From: Eunapius fragilis
Taxonomy: Eukaryota; Porifera; Demospongiae; Spongillida; Spongillidae
Assembly: GCA_963681505.1 (NCBI GenBank)
Contig: OY811977.1
Location: 7,532,326 to 7,596,325, forward strand
Length of the DNA stretch: 64,000 nucleotides
Reading direction: 5' to 3'
Shown: piece by piece, positions 33,259-44,018 of the stretch
Numbering within the stretch: position 1 is the first letter of the stretch
Layout of the letters: each line of letters opens with the position of its first letter
Program-made: the position numbers and the translations under genes
The notes under the pieces: generated by a model
What the model was told of the DNA's origin: nothing
Seen by the model: only the letters and a program-made list of their open reading frames with translations
Databases searched by the model: none

Positions 33259-34047
33259 ATGCATTACTCCCCATCAAGAGAAACTGAACCACTGAATGCA
33301 CATGATTTTGCACAAGGTAAATTGATATTGATGTATTTGATACAGATTATCATTTTTTTATTGTTGCAATGCTCACCATAAGATCCTGCAGGGTCTAAAG
33401 AACGAAATAAGAAAACAAGAGTTCTTTTTAAGCATATGCAGAATTTACTTATTAACAATGGTGATAACAAAGTCCATCATGAAAGAAAAGCGGTGATTAA
33501 TATGGACCACTGCACATTTCCTAACCCCTGTGAGGATAGTTGGTGGATTGAAAAAATACAGCTGCTCAACTCTAACAAGGATGAGATTACTGCAGGTGGA
33601 TGGCTCTCAGCCCCAGTTATAAACAGTGGTCAGTTCATTCTAGAAAAGCAGTTCTCTTCTACTTTTAAAGGCTCAGGATATCAAGATGTAGGTTATGGAC
33701 TTGTAATGAACTTTTATATTGAAAAGGAACGGTTCATTCAGATTTTACATGATTCTTCTGGCCATTGGCTGACTATTAGTAATGTCGGAACAGAGAAGCC
33801 ACATATTATGTGGATCTATGATAGTCTTTATTCATCATGTTCTTTGAATGTTCAACAACAAATAGCTTGTCTCCTAAACACTGATATGCCAAATATCACA
33901 TTGGAGTTTGTGACTGTACATAAGCAACATGGCAGTGATGATTGCGGTCTTTTCTCTTTAGCATTGCAACAGCTCAGTGCTATAATTAGCAGCCGGGAAA
34001 TTATGTATTCCACTTCGCTGCCACCTTATATCCTGTCTGGAAAATAA
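33259..34047 (+). CDS. Ulp1/SENP-type cysteine protease of the Ginger-like element
   Basis: Two exons, 33259-33316 and 33392-34047, join in phase 1 and give 237 residues. The frame is also open upstream of the ATG to an AG acceptor at about 33245, so this may be the 3' end of the larger element gene. The C48 protease fold is recognised from GGWLSAPVINSGQF and the His of SSGHWLTISN. An Asp lies in WIYDSLYSS, and a Gln and the nucleophile Cys in QHGSDDCGLFSLA. The catalytic residues are all present and no frame break is seen, unlike its neighbours. Such domains cleave ubiquitin-like modifiers or polyproteins. Its role in the element is unknown. Confidence 0.82.
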
Positions 34048-34700
34048 AATGTTTTCAATCTTTCCATTCTAATCCTATATCGTCTTCAAGCAACAAAAAT
34101 TCATTTCAAGCAAACCATAAGAGTTTTCTGCACTAACTTGTAGAATGCCACAACTATCGGACATCACTATGATTAGGTACTTTACCAAAAAGTTTCAAAC
34201 AATCTTTCACGCATTACTAAATGCATCAGTTTAAAGCCCATATTGAATGGTTTTCAAAACAGTTTTTATCTTTTTTGTAGCTTAATCCTAACCGGAGAAA
34301 CGGGCCTTTAAGTACCGATAAAACAATGTATGGTGATTGATGCGGAGATATTATAAAAACTGTGATCCCCGTAATGACTATATTCAAACGGTCATACGAT
34401 TTTTGTCTTTCAACATTTCAATTCCAAATTTTATATGGAGAATGGCATGTTGTAGGCCTACACAAAGAATGTGCATTAGGGAAGAAATACTATTTCCTTA
34501 TAAGTTAAATGTAGTGGAATTTCAACGTGCATTTATCGATGTATTATGTATAAAACTAAGTTTTTGACGTCCGTTTGAATGTTTGAAATAAATTAAAGAT
34601 CAAATTACCCCAGGTAATAAATGATCTGAAAGACATTGGAGTACATTTACAATACATAAAATCTGTAATATGTATTTAAAAATAAAAGCACATGAATAGT
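34048..34700. other. Spacer within Ginger-like element
   Basis: AT-rich sequence between the plus-strand protease gene and the minus-strand companion relic, presumably shared 3' flank. No gene or RNA is recognised. Confidence 0.45.
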
Positions 34701-34706
34701 ACACGC

Positions 34707-36110
34707 TTACACATTCGCAACTAAATCTTTGTGAATTACATCAGTAACAAACTGCACCAAAGTTATAGATTCATCTTCTCCATCATCTTCAGTTACTTCC
34801 ACTGTCCAATATGAAATTATTAATTTAGTACCTCGTTTACTGTTCTTTATAGACAGCACTTTTCCATTAAATTTTTTGTTCATTCCAGGTGACGAGTTCC
34901 ACTCCTGCTCTATTAATTTACCTAACAACTATGAAGGGTTTACAACAACTATTTTTATACATTCCAATGTATCTGTTGAGATTTGAGGAAATGTTTTTTC
35001 AATTTTGCATTCATTAGCAAGTATAGACTTTACTTTTTTTCAGTTTTGCCTCTTGAAACTTTATCTTGCTTCTTTTGTTCTTCTTGAAGTATTTTCTTTG
35101 CTGCCATGTAATCTTGTTCTCTTTATTGCAAAAAATATGTTTTTATCAGTTTTGCCCTGAAGCCATGCAGGATAGTGTTTGATTTTTTGTACTTTCTCCT
35201 TCCCATCAATGAAGCCTGTATTAGCATTAGGTGCATGATGAACATGGTAATCGACAAGACCAAGGGTCTGTTCAGATAGCATATTATGCAATGGAGCGGC
35301 TTGAATTCTTACTAGAATATCTTTTGGTGGGTTATTGAGAGAACCATGCAAGTATGGCTCCAGCTGATGCTCAAGAACTTCAAGAGTGCTTCTTACAGCC
35401 AAGCTCATAACTTCATGAAATTGGGATTCTCATCACTTGATAATTGTGCTAGCAAACACAATAGAGTCTCATCCTTTCACTTAGCTTTTCTCCAAAGACA
35501 TCTGATGTTGCAGTTAGAAAGAAAGTTGCATGGTTTCTGTATCAGGTCCCGCAATGTTATTGTGCACATCTTAATCATGGGAACCATTTCAAGGTTACCC
35601 TTACATCAGGTTCACTATTACTATAGAGATCTCATCCAAGGCCCAGTGATGAATTTTCCAATCAATCCTAGTACTCTTAGCTGAAGTATATTCTGTTTAT
35701 CATTAATTAAGATATTATTTCTGATTAAAAGCTAGACTTGTAACTGTTTTGCAGTAACACATATTTTGCAGATAAAAAAATAATCTCTCTTTGATCATAA
35801 AACTTCCAGCCAAATAAAATAAAACATTGAATCACATATCGAATAACAGTCCAGGTTTAATATTTTCACAACGCAAAAGGTGCTTTAAAATGGCACTTGT
35901 GTCTCCTGTGCACTGTTTAAATCGCATCTTGGTTAGCCCATATATAACATTTGCCACTGCACAATCACTGCCAAATGTGCAACTTTGTATCCCATTGTCA
36001 TTGTCATATACATTTGATATACCATACAGTGGATGAACATTACATTTTAACTCTAAAGTGAGTGCTGAAACAGTTCTTCGAGTTTTAACCATATACACTA
36101 ACCCTATCAC
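34707..36110 (-). pseudogene. Opposite-strand companion gene of the Ginger-like element, decayed
   Basis: Three minus-strand blocks appear in the expected order: 35832-36110 (CNVHPLYGISNVYDNDNG), 35061-35408 (HNMLSEQTLGLVDYHVHH followed by APNANTGFIDGKEKVQ), and 34707-34928 (KVLSIKNSKRGTKLIISYWT with an acidic end). The NMxxE-T-GLxD and APNAxxGFxxGK pattern is one I associate with transposon-linked proteins of sponges and cnidarians. Its function is not known to me. Frames are interrupted between the blocks by indels or introns. It faces the protease gene tail to tail. Confidence 0.5.
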
Positions 36111-36925
36111 TCATAGTATATCTGAAAAGAGATATGGTATGCGATTGAATCATATTAAACATTCACACTTCAGGCTGATAAAACGGTCTTTGCATGCATG
36201 GTTAACGCATCTCCCGCAATCCTATAACTTGGTCTGTGGCGAAAATAAATTATTGCGCACAGTCCAAAAATTCTGAAAGTTGCATATAATAGCGCTCATA
36301 GATCAATAAAACGATGCAATGTGTTTATACATAGGACCCGAGTATACACTCTCAAAAAAGGGCGTATTTATGTGGCTCGAAGGTTAATTGGATTACACAA
36401 TTCTACAAAGAAGTATATTATAAGTTAAATTACTATATCTCCTAACAGAGTATTGATTCCTTTCCCCCGCTATGAAAACCAAATTCTGTTTTAATACGAC
36501 AAGCAATGACGTAGCTGTGATACATTCAACGGCGAGCTGAAAATGAGCTATTGCGCATAGCCAGATCATCCTAAATGTTTCATGGTAGATAGAAATTGCT
36601 TGCCTGCAACGTTTTTTGACGTTTTTGAGGAGGACCCGTCATTGGAAGAGTACAATAAACAACGTTGGCTTTCTACTCTAATTAGAAAGCAGTACATCCT
36701 TCATTTAGATATTGCGTATGATGTTACATACAATACTGCGTGAAAGAGCGCTCAAAGCTTCATGATCCAGGCAAAATTGAAGTTATATCGTCTTTAAACT
36801 ATCGAGAACTAGATTTTCAAAAATACCTACCTCTCTTAACCTTCGTAAAAACCAGTCACAATTTTTACTACAGATATTTGGATATGCGGAAGTACGTTAC
36901 GTGAAATGATATAAAAGTACCTACT
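36111..36925. other. Element interior, no gene seen
   Basis: This part of the Ginger-like element shows no frame I can support on either strand. It may include decayed upstream exons of the companion gene. Confidence 0.4.
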
Positions 36926-37045
36926 ATGATTAGCTGCAGCAACTGCAAAGAACGCTTCCATGGTGAGGTGTGCATTGGCACTATATCACATGATACAAGG
37001 CAACAGAAGAAAACAAGGTGGCTCTGTCCTATTTGCACTCGATAA
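36926..37045 (+). CDS. PHD-finger-like mini ORF
   Basis: This 39-codon ORF from ATG to TAA encodes a compact zinc-finger pattern: SCSNCKERFHGEVC near the start, then WLCPICTR at the stop. Spacing C-x2-C, H-x3-C and W-x-C-x2-C matches the second half of a PHD finger, which binds histone tails in characterised proteins. It lies about 440 bp inside the right terminus of the Ginger-like element and on the same strand as the integrase and protease, so it may be its last exon. The first Cys pair of a full PHD is not visible. Confidence 0.5.
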   Translation: MISCSNCKERFHGEVCIGTISHDTRQQKKTRWLCPICTR

Positions 37046-37279
37046 CTGGTTTCTCTATAGTCATGTATGATGTGTTTAGATTATTATTCCTCGAACTATT
37101 GTATGCATGGTTGATAACAAGATTGAACGGTACCTGCATATGGCACGCTATGGGTGGGATACATATATATGCACACGCAGCTTAGTGCGTAAAAGAGCCC
37201 CTTCCTCTCGATCCGTCCCGCAAGTATTTTATCCGAGTAAAGTATACATCAGTATAGCGGGACAAATTATAGGCAGTCT

Positions 37280-37489
37280 GTTTCGGTCCTAGGACCAAAT
37301 CAGGCTACTTGCTTTTTTCCGCCTGTATAGGACCAAAACGAGCAGCGTAGGACCAAATTAGGCAGCCTGTTTTGGTCCTAGGACCAAATTAAGCAAAGCC
37401 TGTTTTAGTAAAAAGCCTGATTTTACCAAATCAGGCTGCCTAAAATGGTCCTAGGACCATTTGAGGATAGGACAAATTTAGCCGTGACA
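37280..37489. repeat. Subterminal palindromes of Ginger-like right end
   Basis: The palindrome GGTCCTAGGACC occurs three times, mostly as TTTTGGTCCTAGGACCAAAT or similar, with AGGCAGCCTG-type dyads between. The left end has a comparable hairpin (GGTCCGCCCGG facing CCGGGCGGACT at about 25890-25940). Such arrays are plausible transposase-binding sites. Confidence 0.7.
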
Positions 37490-38918
37490 GGTACACCTTC
37501 TGTATCATTTGCCTCTTGCACGATTGGTTCTTTCTTGTAAACAAGTGATGCTAGATCGCCAATAACATCTCTAACTTCATTGTGACGTTGCGTTACTAGA
37601 CCTCCCTTCTTGCAGTCAAGAGCATGTTCCAAACTGGTTGCAGCTCCGCATCCATCGCAATTGGCTGGCAACTTCAGTAATGGTCTATTATATCGCAGCG
37701 CTAGGGCATCACGGAATTCTGTGGCAGATAGGTCAAAGTGATGGTGAGCAAGGGGCAGAGCTGTTAACCATGATGATATCTTGCCCTCTACTGCCCGTTG
37801 TATTGCCCGTCTTGTTTTAGCATTTAGTTCAGAATTGGACAATGTTGTGTGAAGTATGAATTCATCTTGCTGCTGGAGGGTGGTGTGCATGTTTGCCATT
37901 GCATCAGACATTAGAACATTGTGATCAGGTAAAGAGAACTCCATCTTTCCTATGATGGCATCAACAATGTGTCTTGTGCCTGCTCTGGATGTAGTATAGG
38001 CAATTTTGTCATTTTCAGTTGGATTGCGAACTCCCATGCCACCTAATCGTGCAGGAATAGAGAATAGCTGCTTTTCGTGATCATAGATGGTAACCTCAAG
38101 AATAGCAGGCCAGATATTGGTTCAAAGTGTTCCAGATGGGAATAAATGCTTCCTCACAACTGGGAAGGATTCTCTGTAGGTAGGACCACTCAAACTGCAT
38201 GGATTTGAACAGTGCAGAAAAAGCTGCTTGGGGCTGTGACTCTGCAGCTTTGGATAATTTAAGAAGATTGTTCACCCACCCTGCGATCTTGTTGTGCAGA
38301 AATTGTTTTGTGGTTTCCTGATCTCCAATAAACCCTCCTAAGAAGCGGTAGCCATTCACAACCTTAATACCCTGGTGTTGAAACACTGATTTGGCTTCAG
38401 CTTCATGTTCGGCATCAACAATAAGGATACATTTTCCCGGCTCTGGATGATATCCATATTTGGGACCAAGGTCACAGAGCTTGTCAAATCAGTCACAGAG
38501 ATCGGTGAGCTTGGCTGCGCAGGAAGAATCATCTGCATACCAGTTTTGGATCCATGTAGTAGGATTTGAGAGTGATTGGATGAGTCGCATCAGTGCAGAA
38601 GCATACATCAGCATGGACAAAGGATCACCTTGACCAACACCTTCTTTGCTGTAGAGAGCTTCAGACTTGGTTGATCCTTGTAAAATAAGTGATGGATAAC
38701 CGCTGTAGGTGTTAAACAAGGATCTGGAACAGCGAGGCCATTGAACACGAGAATTCCAAAGGCAGCGACCCTGTGCAATGAATTAAAAGCATTCCTGGCA
38801 TCCACACGAAGTAACCCCCACCCGGCTGAGTAGTTTTCCTCATATAGCTCTCGCATAGCATGAACTGAACCTTCAATGCCACTCTTCAAGCCTGAGCATA
38901 ACTGGTCTACACCACACA
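37490..38918 (-). pseudogene. 5' part of split RLE-type LINE (copy A/C)
   Basis: The minus strand carries reverse transcriptase from [16 protein letters not shown] through [32 protein letters not shown] and NWYADDSSCAAKL to CDGCGAATSLEHALDC, with frameshifts between blocks. It ends at EANDTEGVP, exactly where the homology resumes as SLIADL in 25380-25857. Upstream it stops abruptly at 38918, as in a 5'-truncated LINE. The flank there looks like a splice acceptor (TTTTGATTTTAG), which is probably coincidence. Confidence 0.87.
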
Positions 38919-39052
38919 ACTAAAATCAAAATAAGAAATTACAGTGTAAAATTTTATTCTTTTAGGGTATGTGGAGTCATTGCGTTATCGAATTAACAAC
39001 TGAATTTCTTTAAGAGTCGGGCCATCGGTTGAGACAGATGTCCGGAGAAGCT

Positions 39053-39334
39053 CATAGGCGGCCCCGGGGGGGGGGGGGGGGGGGGGGGGGGGCCCAGGGA
39101 GCCATGGCACCCCCCTCCCCTGGTTATGGCGTCCCCCCCAACCCCTATAAGTAATTTTTACTGTAGCGTTGCAATATGATTACTACATGTAACTATGTGT
39201 AAAATAGCTACTAACACTAATCTGAGCGTACAAATAGCAAATGACTAAGATTGCAAAATCCATAATGCCCCTCCCCCTTTGGCGCCCTTCGTGGGGTTGG
39301 CCCCTCCCTTCGGTAAGCTCTAGAGCCACCTATG
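39053..39334. mobile_element. Poly-G MITE with AAGCT target duplication
   Basis: It begins CATAGGCGGCCCC followed by G27 and ends GGCGCC...GAGCCACCTATG. The 5-bp repeat AAGCT flanks both ends (39048-39052 and 39335-39339). Termini and duplication length match the MITE at 31312. Confidence 0.82.
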
Positions 39335-39465
39335 AAGCTAACTCCATTGCATACCTTACCCAGAGACTATCAGTAGCCGGTTCGGTTCGATGTTCGGTAC
39401 AAACCGGAACACGGTTCCTCGTTGAATTGAGGGACAAAAAGTCCTACGCCCCAAATTTTTGAAAT

Positions 39466-39560
39466 GGCAATTAGCAATGGTTGTAGTGATTTGTACCCGT
39501 TGGAATTCGTTGTATGGAATAAATGAATCTGATGACCCTTTAGACGAAGTATTTTTGAAG
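39466..39560 (+). pseudogene. Possible hAT-type transposase fragment
   Basis: A short frame includes ICTRWNSLYGINESDDPLDE. The TRWNS motif is characteristic of hAT-like transposases between the catalytic core and the dimerisation region. The fragment is isolated and short. Confidence 0.3.
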
Positions 39561-39599
39561 ATGAACCTGTGCTCTACTAAACAAGGTATGTTTGAGCAT

Positions 39600-40790
39600 C
39601 AAAGATTGTTTCGGTCTGGAGAAGTGTCTTTCAAAAGCTGCCTGCTTACGCGGAGGTAGGTTTTCAAAACTAGTGTCAGGGACGTGCGAACTTCCAGTTG
39701 AGAAACGACTTTTACAAAGTTACCCTTTTTCTGAGACGCGATTTGTATGCATCAAAAGTAACGTGCAAACATTGTCATGTGAAATAGGGAACGCGCGTGT
39801 TGTGTTTTGTGTGCTGCATGTATGGAGGGAGTGTACGTGAATATAAATACACTGTACTATGAAGCAGCAGCGTGTTTTGGCGTGCGGTTTGTTGGTGACT
39901 GAGCATGGATTGAGTCAGGAGCAATACTTTTGAAGTGCTCTTTGACGATGCACCGTAGCCTCTTTTCTTTGTTTCTGATTGGAACTGTAAGTGGTGTTCA
40001 GTGCGTTGAAACGTTATCAGCACCTTGCTCACCCAGCATGCCAAATTATCCAAAGTTGTATCTTCTCATCCATTAATTGTGTGCTCCTCTAATAGGTGCA
40101 TTTTGGGTGAGATATTTTCATTGGGGAAATTGGTGCATCCATGAGGAGAACAGGATATTGCTGAGCCACATTTTTATACACAAGCACAAGACTTTCAGGT
40201 TAGTAGGCTATATAATCATTGTGCTTCAACTGTGGCATATATGTTCTGAAGTTCCTGAAGATATGGAACTATTGGATTGGATTTACTGTAGTTGGAATCT
40301 GAAAAAAAATTGCTCTGGGCTTGCAGACAGCATTCTTTGAATTACAGATGCCATGTGTACCTCGGTATCCATTTTACATGAAGGAGATAATGTGTTGCAA
40401 ACATGTGAGAGGTACGACAAGAAGACCTCAGGAGCTGCATTTATGCTGGAAGCAGTTAAAGGTGATTTGTCATAACAACAGGGACATGTGTTGTTTACTG
40501 ACAATGTCAGGCATGTTATGATTATGATACATTTTGCTCAGACAAGACTTTGGCACGGTATAGTTCTACTGGTCTGTGCAGAATACAAAGGCAGAGAGGA
40601 CAGTTTAGATAGTTAATTGAAACTGTTTGGTGCAGTGTACCCAATATGTGTAACAAATGACTGTTGATTCACTTGATGTTTGGCCATATATGTTTTGTCA
40701 CATTTTTTCTTCATACCACCTTTCACGAGCACCTGGTCAATGTGATCATGCAGATAAATTCAGTTATAATTTGTTCTTCACTCACTTCAC
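39600..40790. other. Intergenic, no gene seen
   Basis: Short ORFs on both strands here have no recognisable motif. I see no element termini or tandem repeats. Confidence 0.45.
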
Positions 40791-40792
40791 AC

Positions 40793-41050
40793 TTATGACC
40801 TTCCACTTGTAGGGCATGACCATCTGAATGGCACTAGCTTTTTCTGCCTCAAAGCGTTTAACACTCTCTCCATACACGATTTGCAGTTCGATAGTGGGTG
40901 GATATCGACATGATCAATGATCACATCAATACCGAATGCTAGATCAAGCTTCTTTTTGTAAGATTGGGAGTTGTAAATGCTTCTTTACCACACCAACCTC
41001 CCACCGCACACCCTGCAATGTTTTGTAAGCTGACTGCAATGGAACTCCAT
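40793..41050 (-). pseudogene. Zinc-finger relic of a transposon-type protein
   Basis: From an ATG at 41050 the minus strand reads MEFHCSQLTKHCRVCGGRLV and then an in-frame TAA. The same frame continues with YKKKLDLAFGIDV, HPLSNCKSCMERVLN and a stop at 40793. The C-x2-C ... F-GI-D ... HP-x4-C-x2-C layout resembles the N-terminal zinc-finger module of mobile-element proteins in sponges and cnidarians. The internal stop suggests decay. It might belong to the same family as the relic at 34707-36110, but they share no overlapping part. Confidence 0.45.
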
Positions 41051-42394
41051 CGCAAAGCATCTATTAAAGATGATAATTATTCATAGATTTCTACCGCGAT
41101 TTTATTTGTCTTAGATGTCGCGTCTCGAGACGTGACCCGGCTTGGATTGTTTTACAATGCCACTAGATTCTTTATTTTATCGTCCCAACTCACTGGAAGT
41201 TCGAGAGCCTTACAAGTAGTCGGCCAAAAGATGCACTCGTAACGAATGAAAAGGAGCACGTGGTTACTTGAAGCGTTGCGCCGTATCAGCCCGTATGTTG
41301 AAATATTAATGCGATAAACTTGTGAGCAGTTGATTTGGGTTTGTGCTTGGACTATTACTATGCATGGATTATCAATAGAGATGCATACTGATACTGGGTC
41401 GTAGCAGAAACAGGCCTTGACTATGTTAGTGCGTTAATGAGCTAGTATAGAATCGTTTCTTACGTAAATGTGCAATTGGCTAAATGTCCACTCCGACTAA
41501 ACTATTCCTTAGTTGTTCTAATCACCATTGGCAACCCTATGCGCATCATTTCAGTACATTTTAATCCGCGTGCTCCAATTGCATCACTACAATAGAATAC
41601 AGAGTCAAAAACACCTTTATTTTTTATGTTAAATATTACAAAAACAGTTATCAAATAAATATGCATATACTCAGTTGTACATGTATTTTCATTATTGCTC
41701 TTATTAATGTTGTGAAGTTCGATAAGTAAATGATATGGATGTGACCTAATGTTGTGTTCGCTCATATTAATACACGTTTGCGGCTAATACATAATTGCAT
41801 GGAAATGCTCGAATAGTTTATATTGAGCCGCAGATGGATTACGGGGGTGCACCAGGTCGATGCCGGGAGGATGGAATGCTTATTGCGCACCCTCATGGAC
41901 GAGCGGGCTCGGAGGAGGGAGAACGATAAACTGTCCAATATATTGACTGTGTAGGGCGATTGACGCCAACCGGTCGGCGAGGTGCTTCAGTATAGGTAAT
42001 GGTGGCATTTTTCACCTAGCTAGCTATACTGCTATAGATTAAATAATTCATTTCATAACCTAAGGCAATATTTTATCCTCTGCATATACAGAGGCAAGCT
42101 CAATGCTACCCCAACTGGATGGTGAACAGGGTGAAGCACAGGCAGACCTCGATCCTCAAATACACATAATAGCTGAGCGGAGGAGGAGAAATAACCTGAG
42201 CCAAAAAAAAAAAAGTTGTACTATAACTTAAAGGTGTGCGGTTACATTATTCTGAAATCAGTTGTGTTGCAATCCTTTTGTATGCCCCGTACGCGTAGTT
42301 GCAATGGGACCCATTCCACCTGATGCTGAGAAGATATGGCGACTGTAAAATTAAAAAGCAACAATCAACACCATCACCGTGGTAACCAAGCCGG
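41051..42394. other. Intergenic, no supported gene
   Basis: A short plus-strand frame near 41865-41950 (MECLLRTLMDERARRREND) and another at 42090-42220 (EASSMLPQLDGEQGEAQAD) have protein-like composition and could be small exons. No family is recognised. The sequence CGTCTCGAGACG at about 41122 is palindromic. Confidence 0.35.
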
Positions 42395-42710
42395 TGTAGG
42401 AGGCGCCGTTAACTATAGGCAAGGAATGCTAAATTATTATAGTGTTCTGTACCGGACGGTAATATAGTATCGCCTGCCTAAGCATCCTTCACTGCATAGT
42501 GTATGGTGCCTAGCAGGTAAGAAACACTCAGGCTATAGTCAAGAATGAAACACTGTACATGCATGTATAGACTATAGTATTTCTTGTCGATCCGGTAGTG
42601 CGTACAAACTTAATCAATGATGCCTAGAAGTTGTACTATATAGTGATCTGTTTCCTACCCTGCTATGCATCCTATACTGCACCACAGCCCAGTATCGCGA
42701 GGGCAAGAAA

Positions 42711-42923
42711 CTAGACCCTGGGGCGACATTCGTAATTTATGTGAATTGTGATTAATGAGCGAAATTAATTTAAATAAGGAACTAGACCCTGGGGCGACAT
42801 TCGTAATTTATGTGAATTGTGATTAATGAGCGAAATTAATTAAAATAAGGAACTAGACCCTGGGGCGACATTCGTAATTTATGTGAATTGTGATTAATGA
42901 GCGAAATTAATTAAAATAAGGAT
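42711..42923. repeat. 71-bp tandem triplicate
   Basis: Three head-to-tail copies of exactly 71 bp begin CTAGACCCTGGGGCGACATT. They differ at only one or two positions (AATTTAAAT versus AATTAAAAT), which indicates a recent expansion. Confidence 0.95.
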
Positions 42924-43093
42924 TAGACAGAGGCAGAAATGAACAGAAATCGGACAATGAAGTTAACTAAATACATAGATATGTAATGATCCTGACTAAA
43001 ATATACATCTACGTATGGTGCTCTGCCTTTGAAATCAGCAAAGTGTTGATGTACCGGTGACAGAAAGTGAACTCCAGAATTAAGGGAAGTAGA

Positions 43094-43327
43094 GTGTGGC
43101 GCCGCAGGCGCCTCTTTAGAGCCAAGATGGCGTTATTAAAGAGTGGGTCGGTTATTGAGTTTCGATGAAGAGTGTCGGGAGGGAGGGACGGGTGCAATTT
43201 GAGTGCGGATTCGGAGAGGGGGTGAAAAGTTGAAGGGCATTGCGGGCCTTCGGCCCCCCCCCCCCCCCCCCCCCCCTTTCTACCCTAAGCCCTAATTTTG
43301 TCCCTCATCTCGCAGTCCTCCGGACTG
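43094..43327 (+). repeat. Dispersed three-hairpin repeat, copy 3 (most complete)
   Basis: All parts are present: GGCGCCGCAGGCGCC, AAGATGGCG, GGGAGGGAGGGACGGGTGC, GCGGGCCTTCGGCCCC extended by a C run, TACCCTAAGCCCTAAT and CAGTCCTCCGGACTG. The two outer blocks and GGGCC-TTCG-GGCCC-like centre can each fold into a short GC-rich hairpin. It lies inside the second Ginger-like element. Confidence 0.8.
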
Positions 43328-44018
43328 CTGGTTACAGAAGATAAATTCATTGATCAATTGAGCACAAAGGTATCACTTGCATCCTTATCTACAGGACAGT
43401 ACACTTGCCACTTAACTCTTTGAACACCAAGTGCATATATACATACATGCTCAATAAATGACAATTATCTGCCTCACCATTCATGCAACCCATGTGGTGT
43501 GGATCAAAATCACCTTGATTACCACTGTAGATGATACAAGTGCAATACTGACCATTGTAAGTAACCTCATATAGTCATACTAATGTTTGAACATATTTGG
43601 GCCCAGTGTATAAGCACATTTTGTTGTCCAAATTGTAACTTGCTGGTACTATTTGTTGCAACAACCCATTAGCAAAAGGTGGAGGAGTGACATACTGCAC
43701 TGATCTGGGATACACATTCTTGTTCTTAGAGTACATAAAGTGGTGCATTAGTGAAGTGAAGTGAGGTCATCCGAATAATGGGGTTCTTTAGGCAATGTGA
43801 GAAGACGTCGTACATGTACTTATAAGCTAACAACTGCAGCATGCATACGCATGCATCATCCAGTTGTGACTGATCAACACATTCTTGCAAGCACGATCTA
43901 AATCATATACAAGAATTGTGTGTGCATGCATGCATAAACGAACTTGGCGTTCAATGAGTTAAAGAATTCAGTGTGAGGGTTTATAATATATATCCAGTGT
44001 ATTTTCGAACTTCTTTAT

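Larger units (their letters stand above)
25858..37489 (+). mobile_element. 11.6-kb Ginger-like DNA transposon inserted in a LINE
   Basis: The left end is TGTCACGAATTTTTCGGTCC and the right end is the inverted form ending GCCGTGACA, preceded by GGACC motifs. The flanks are GGTT (25854-25857) and GGTA (37490-37493). The uninterrupted LINE copy at 30460 reads GGTA, so this is a 4-bp target duplication with one change. TGT...ACA termini, a 4-bp duplication and an integrase without its own reverse transcriptase are the hallmarks of Ginger elements. The cargo is an integrase gene, a Ulp1 protease, a minus-strand companion relic and a PHD-like ORF. A LINE is nested at 29990-33010. Confidence 0.82.

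Noticed and set aside
38890..38945. Perfect-looking 3' splice site (TTTTGATTTTAG) at the 5' edge of LINE copy A/C, suggesting an intron in the reverse transcriptase
   Set aside because: The related copy reads straight through this point without an intron, and abrupt loss of homology is the normal signature of 5' truncation in LINEs.
42711..42923. Three near-identical direct units considered as a possible CRISPR-like array
   Set aside because: The units are contiguous with no spacers and lie in a eukaryotic transposon; this is an ordinary tandem triplication.
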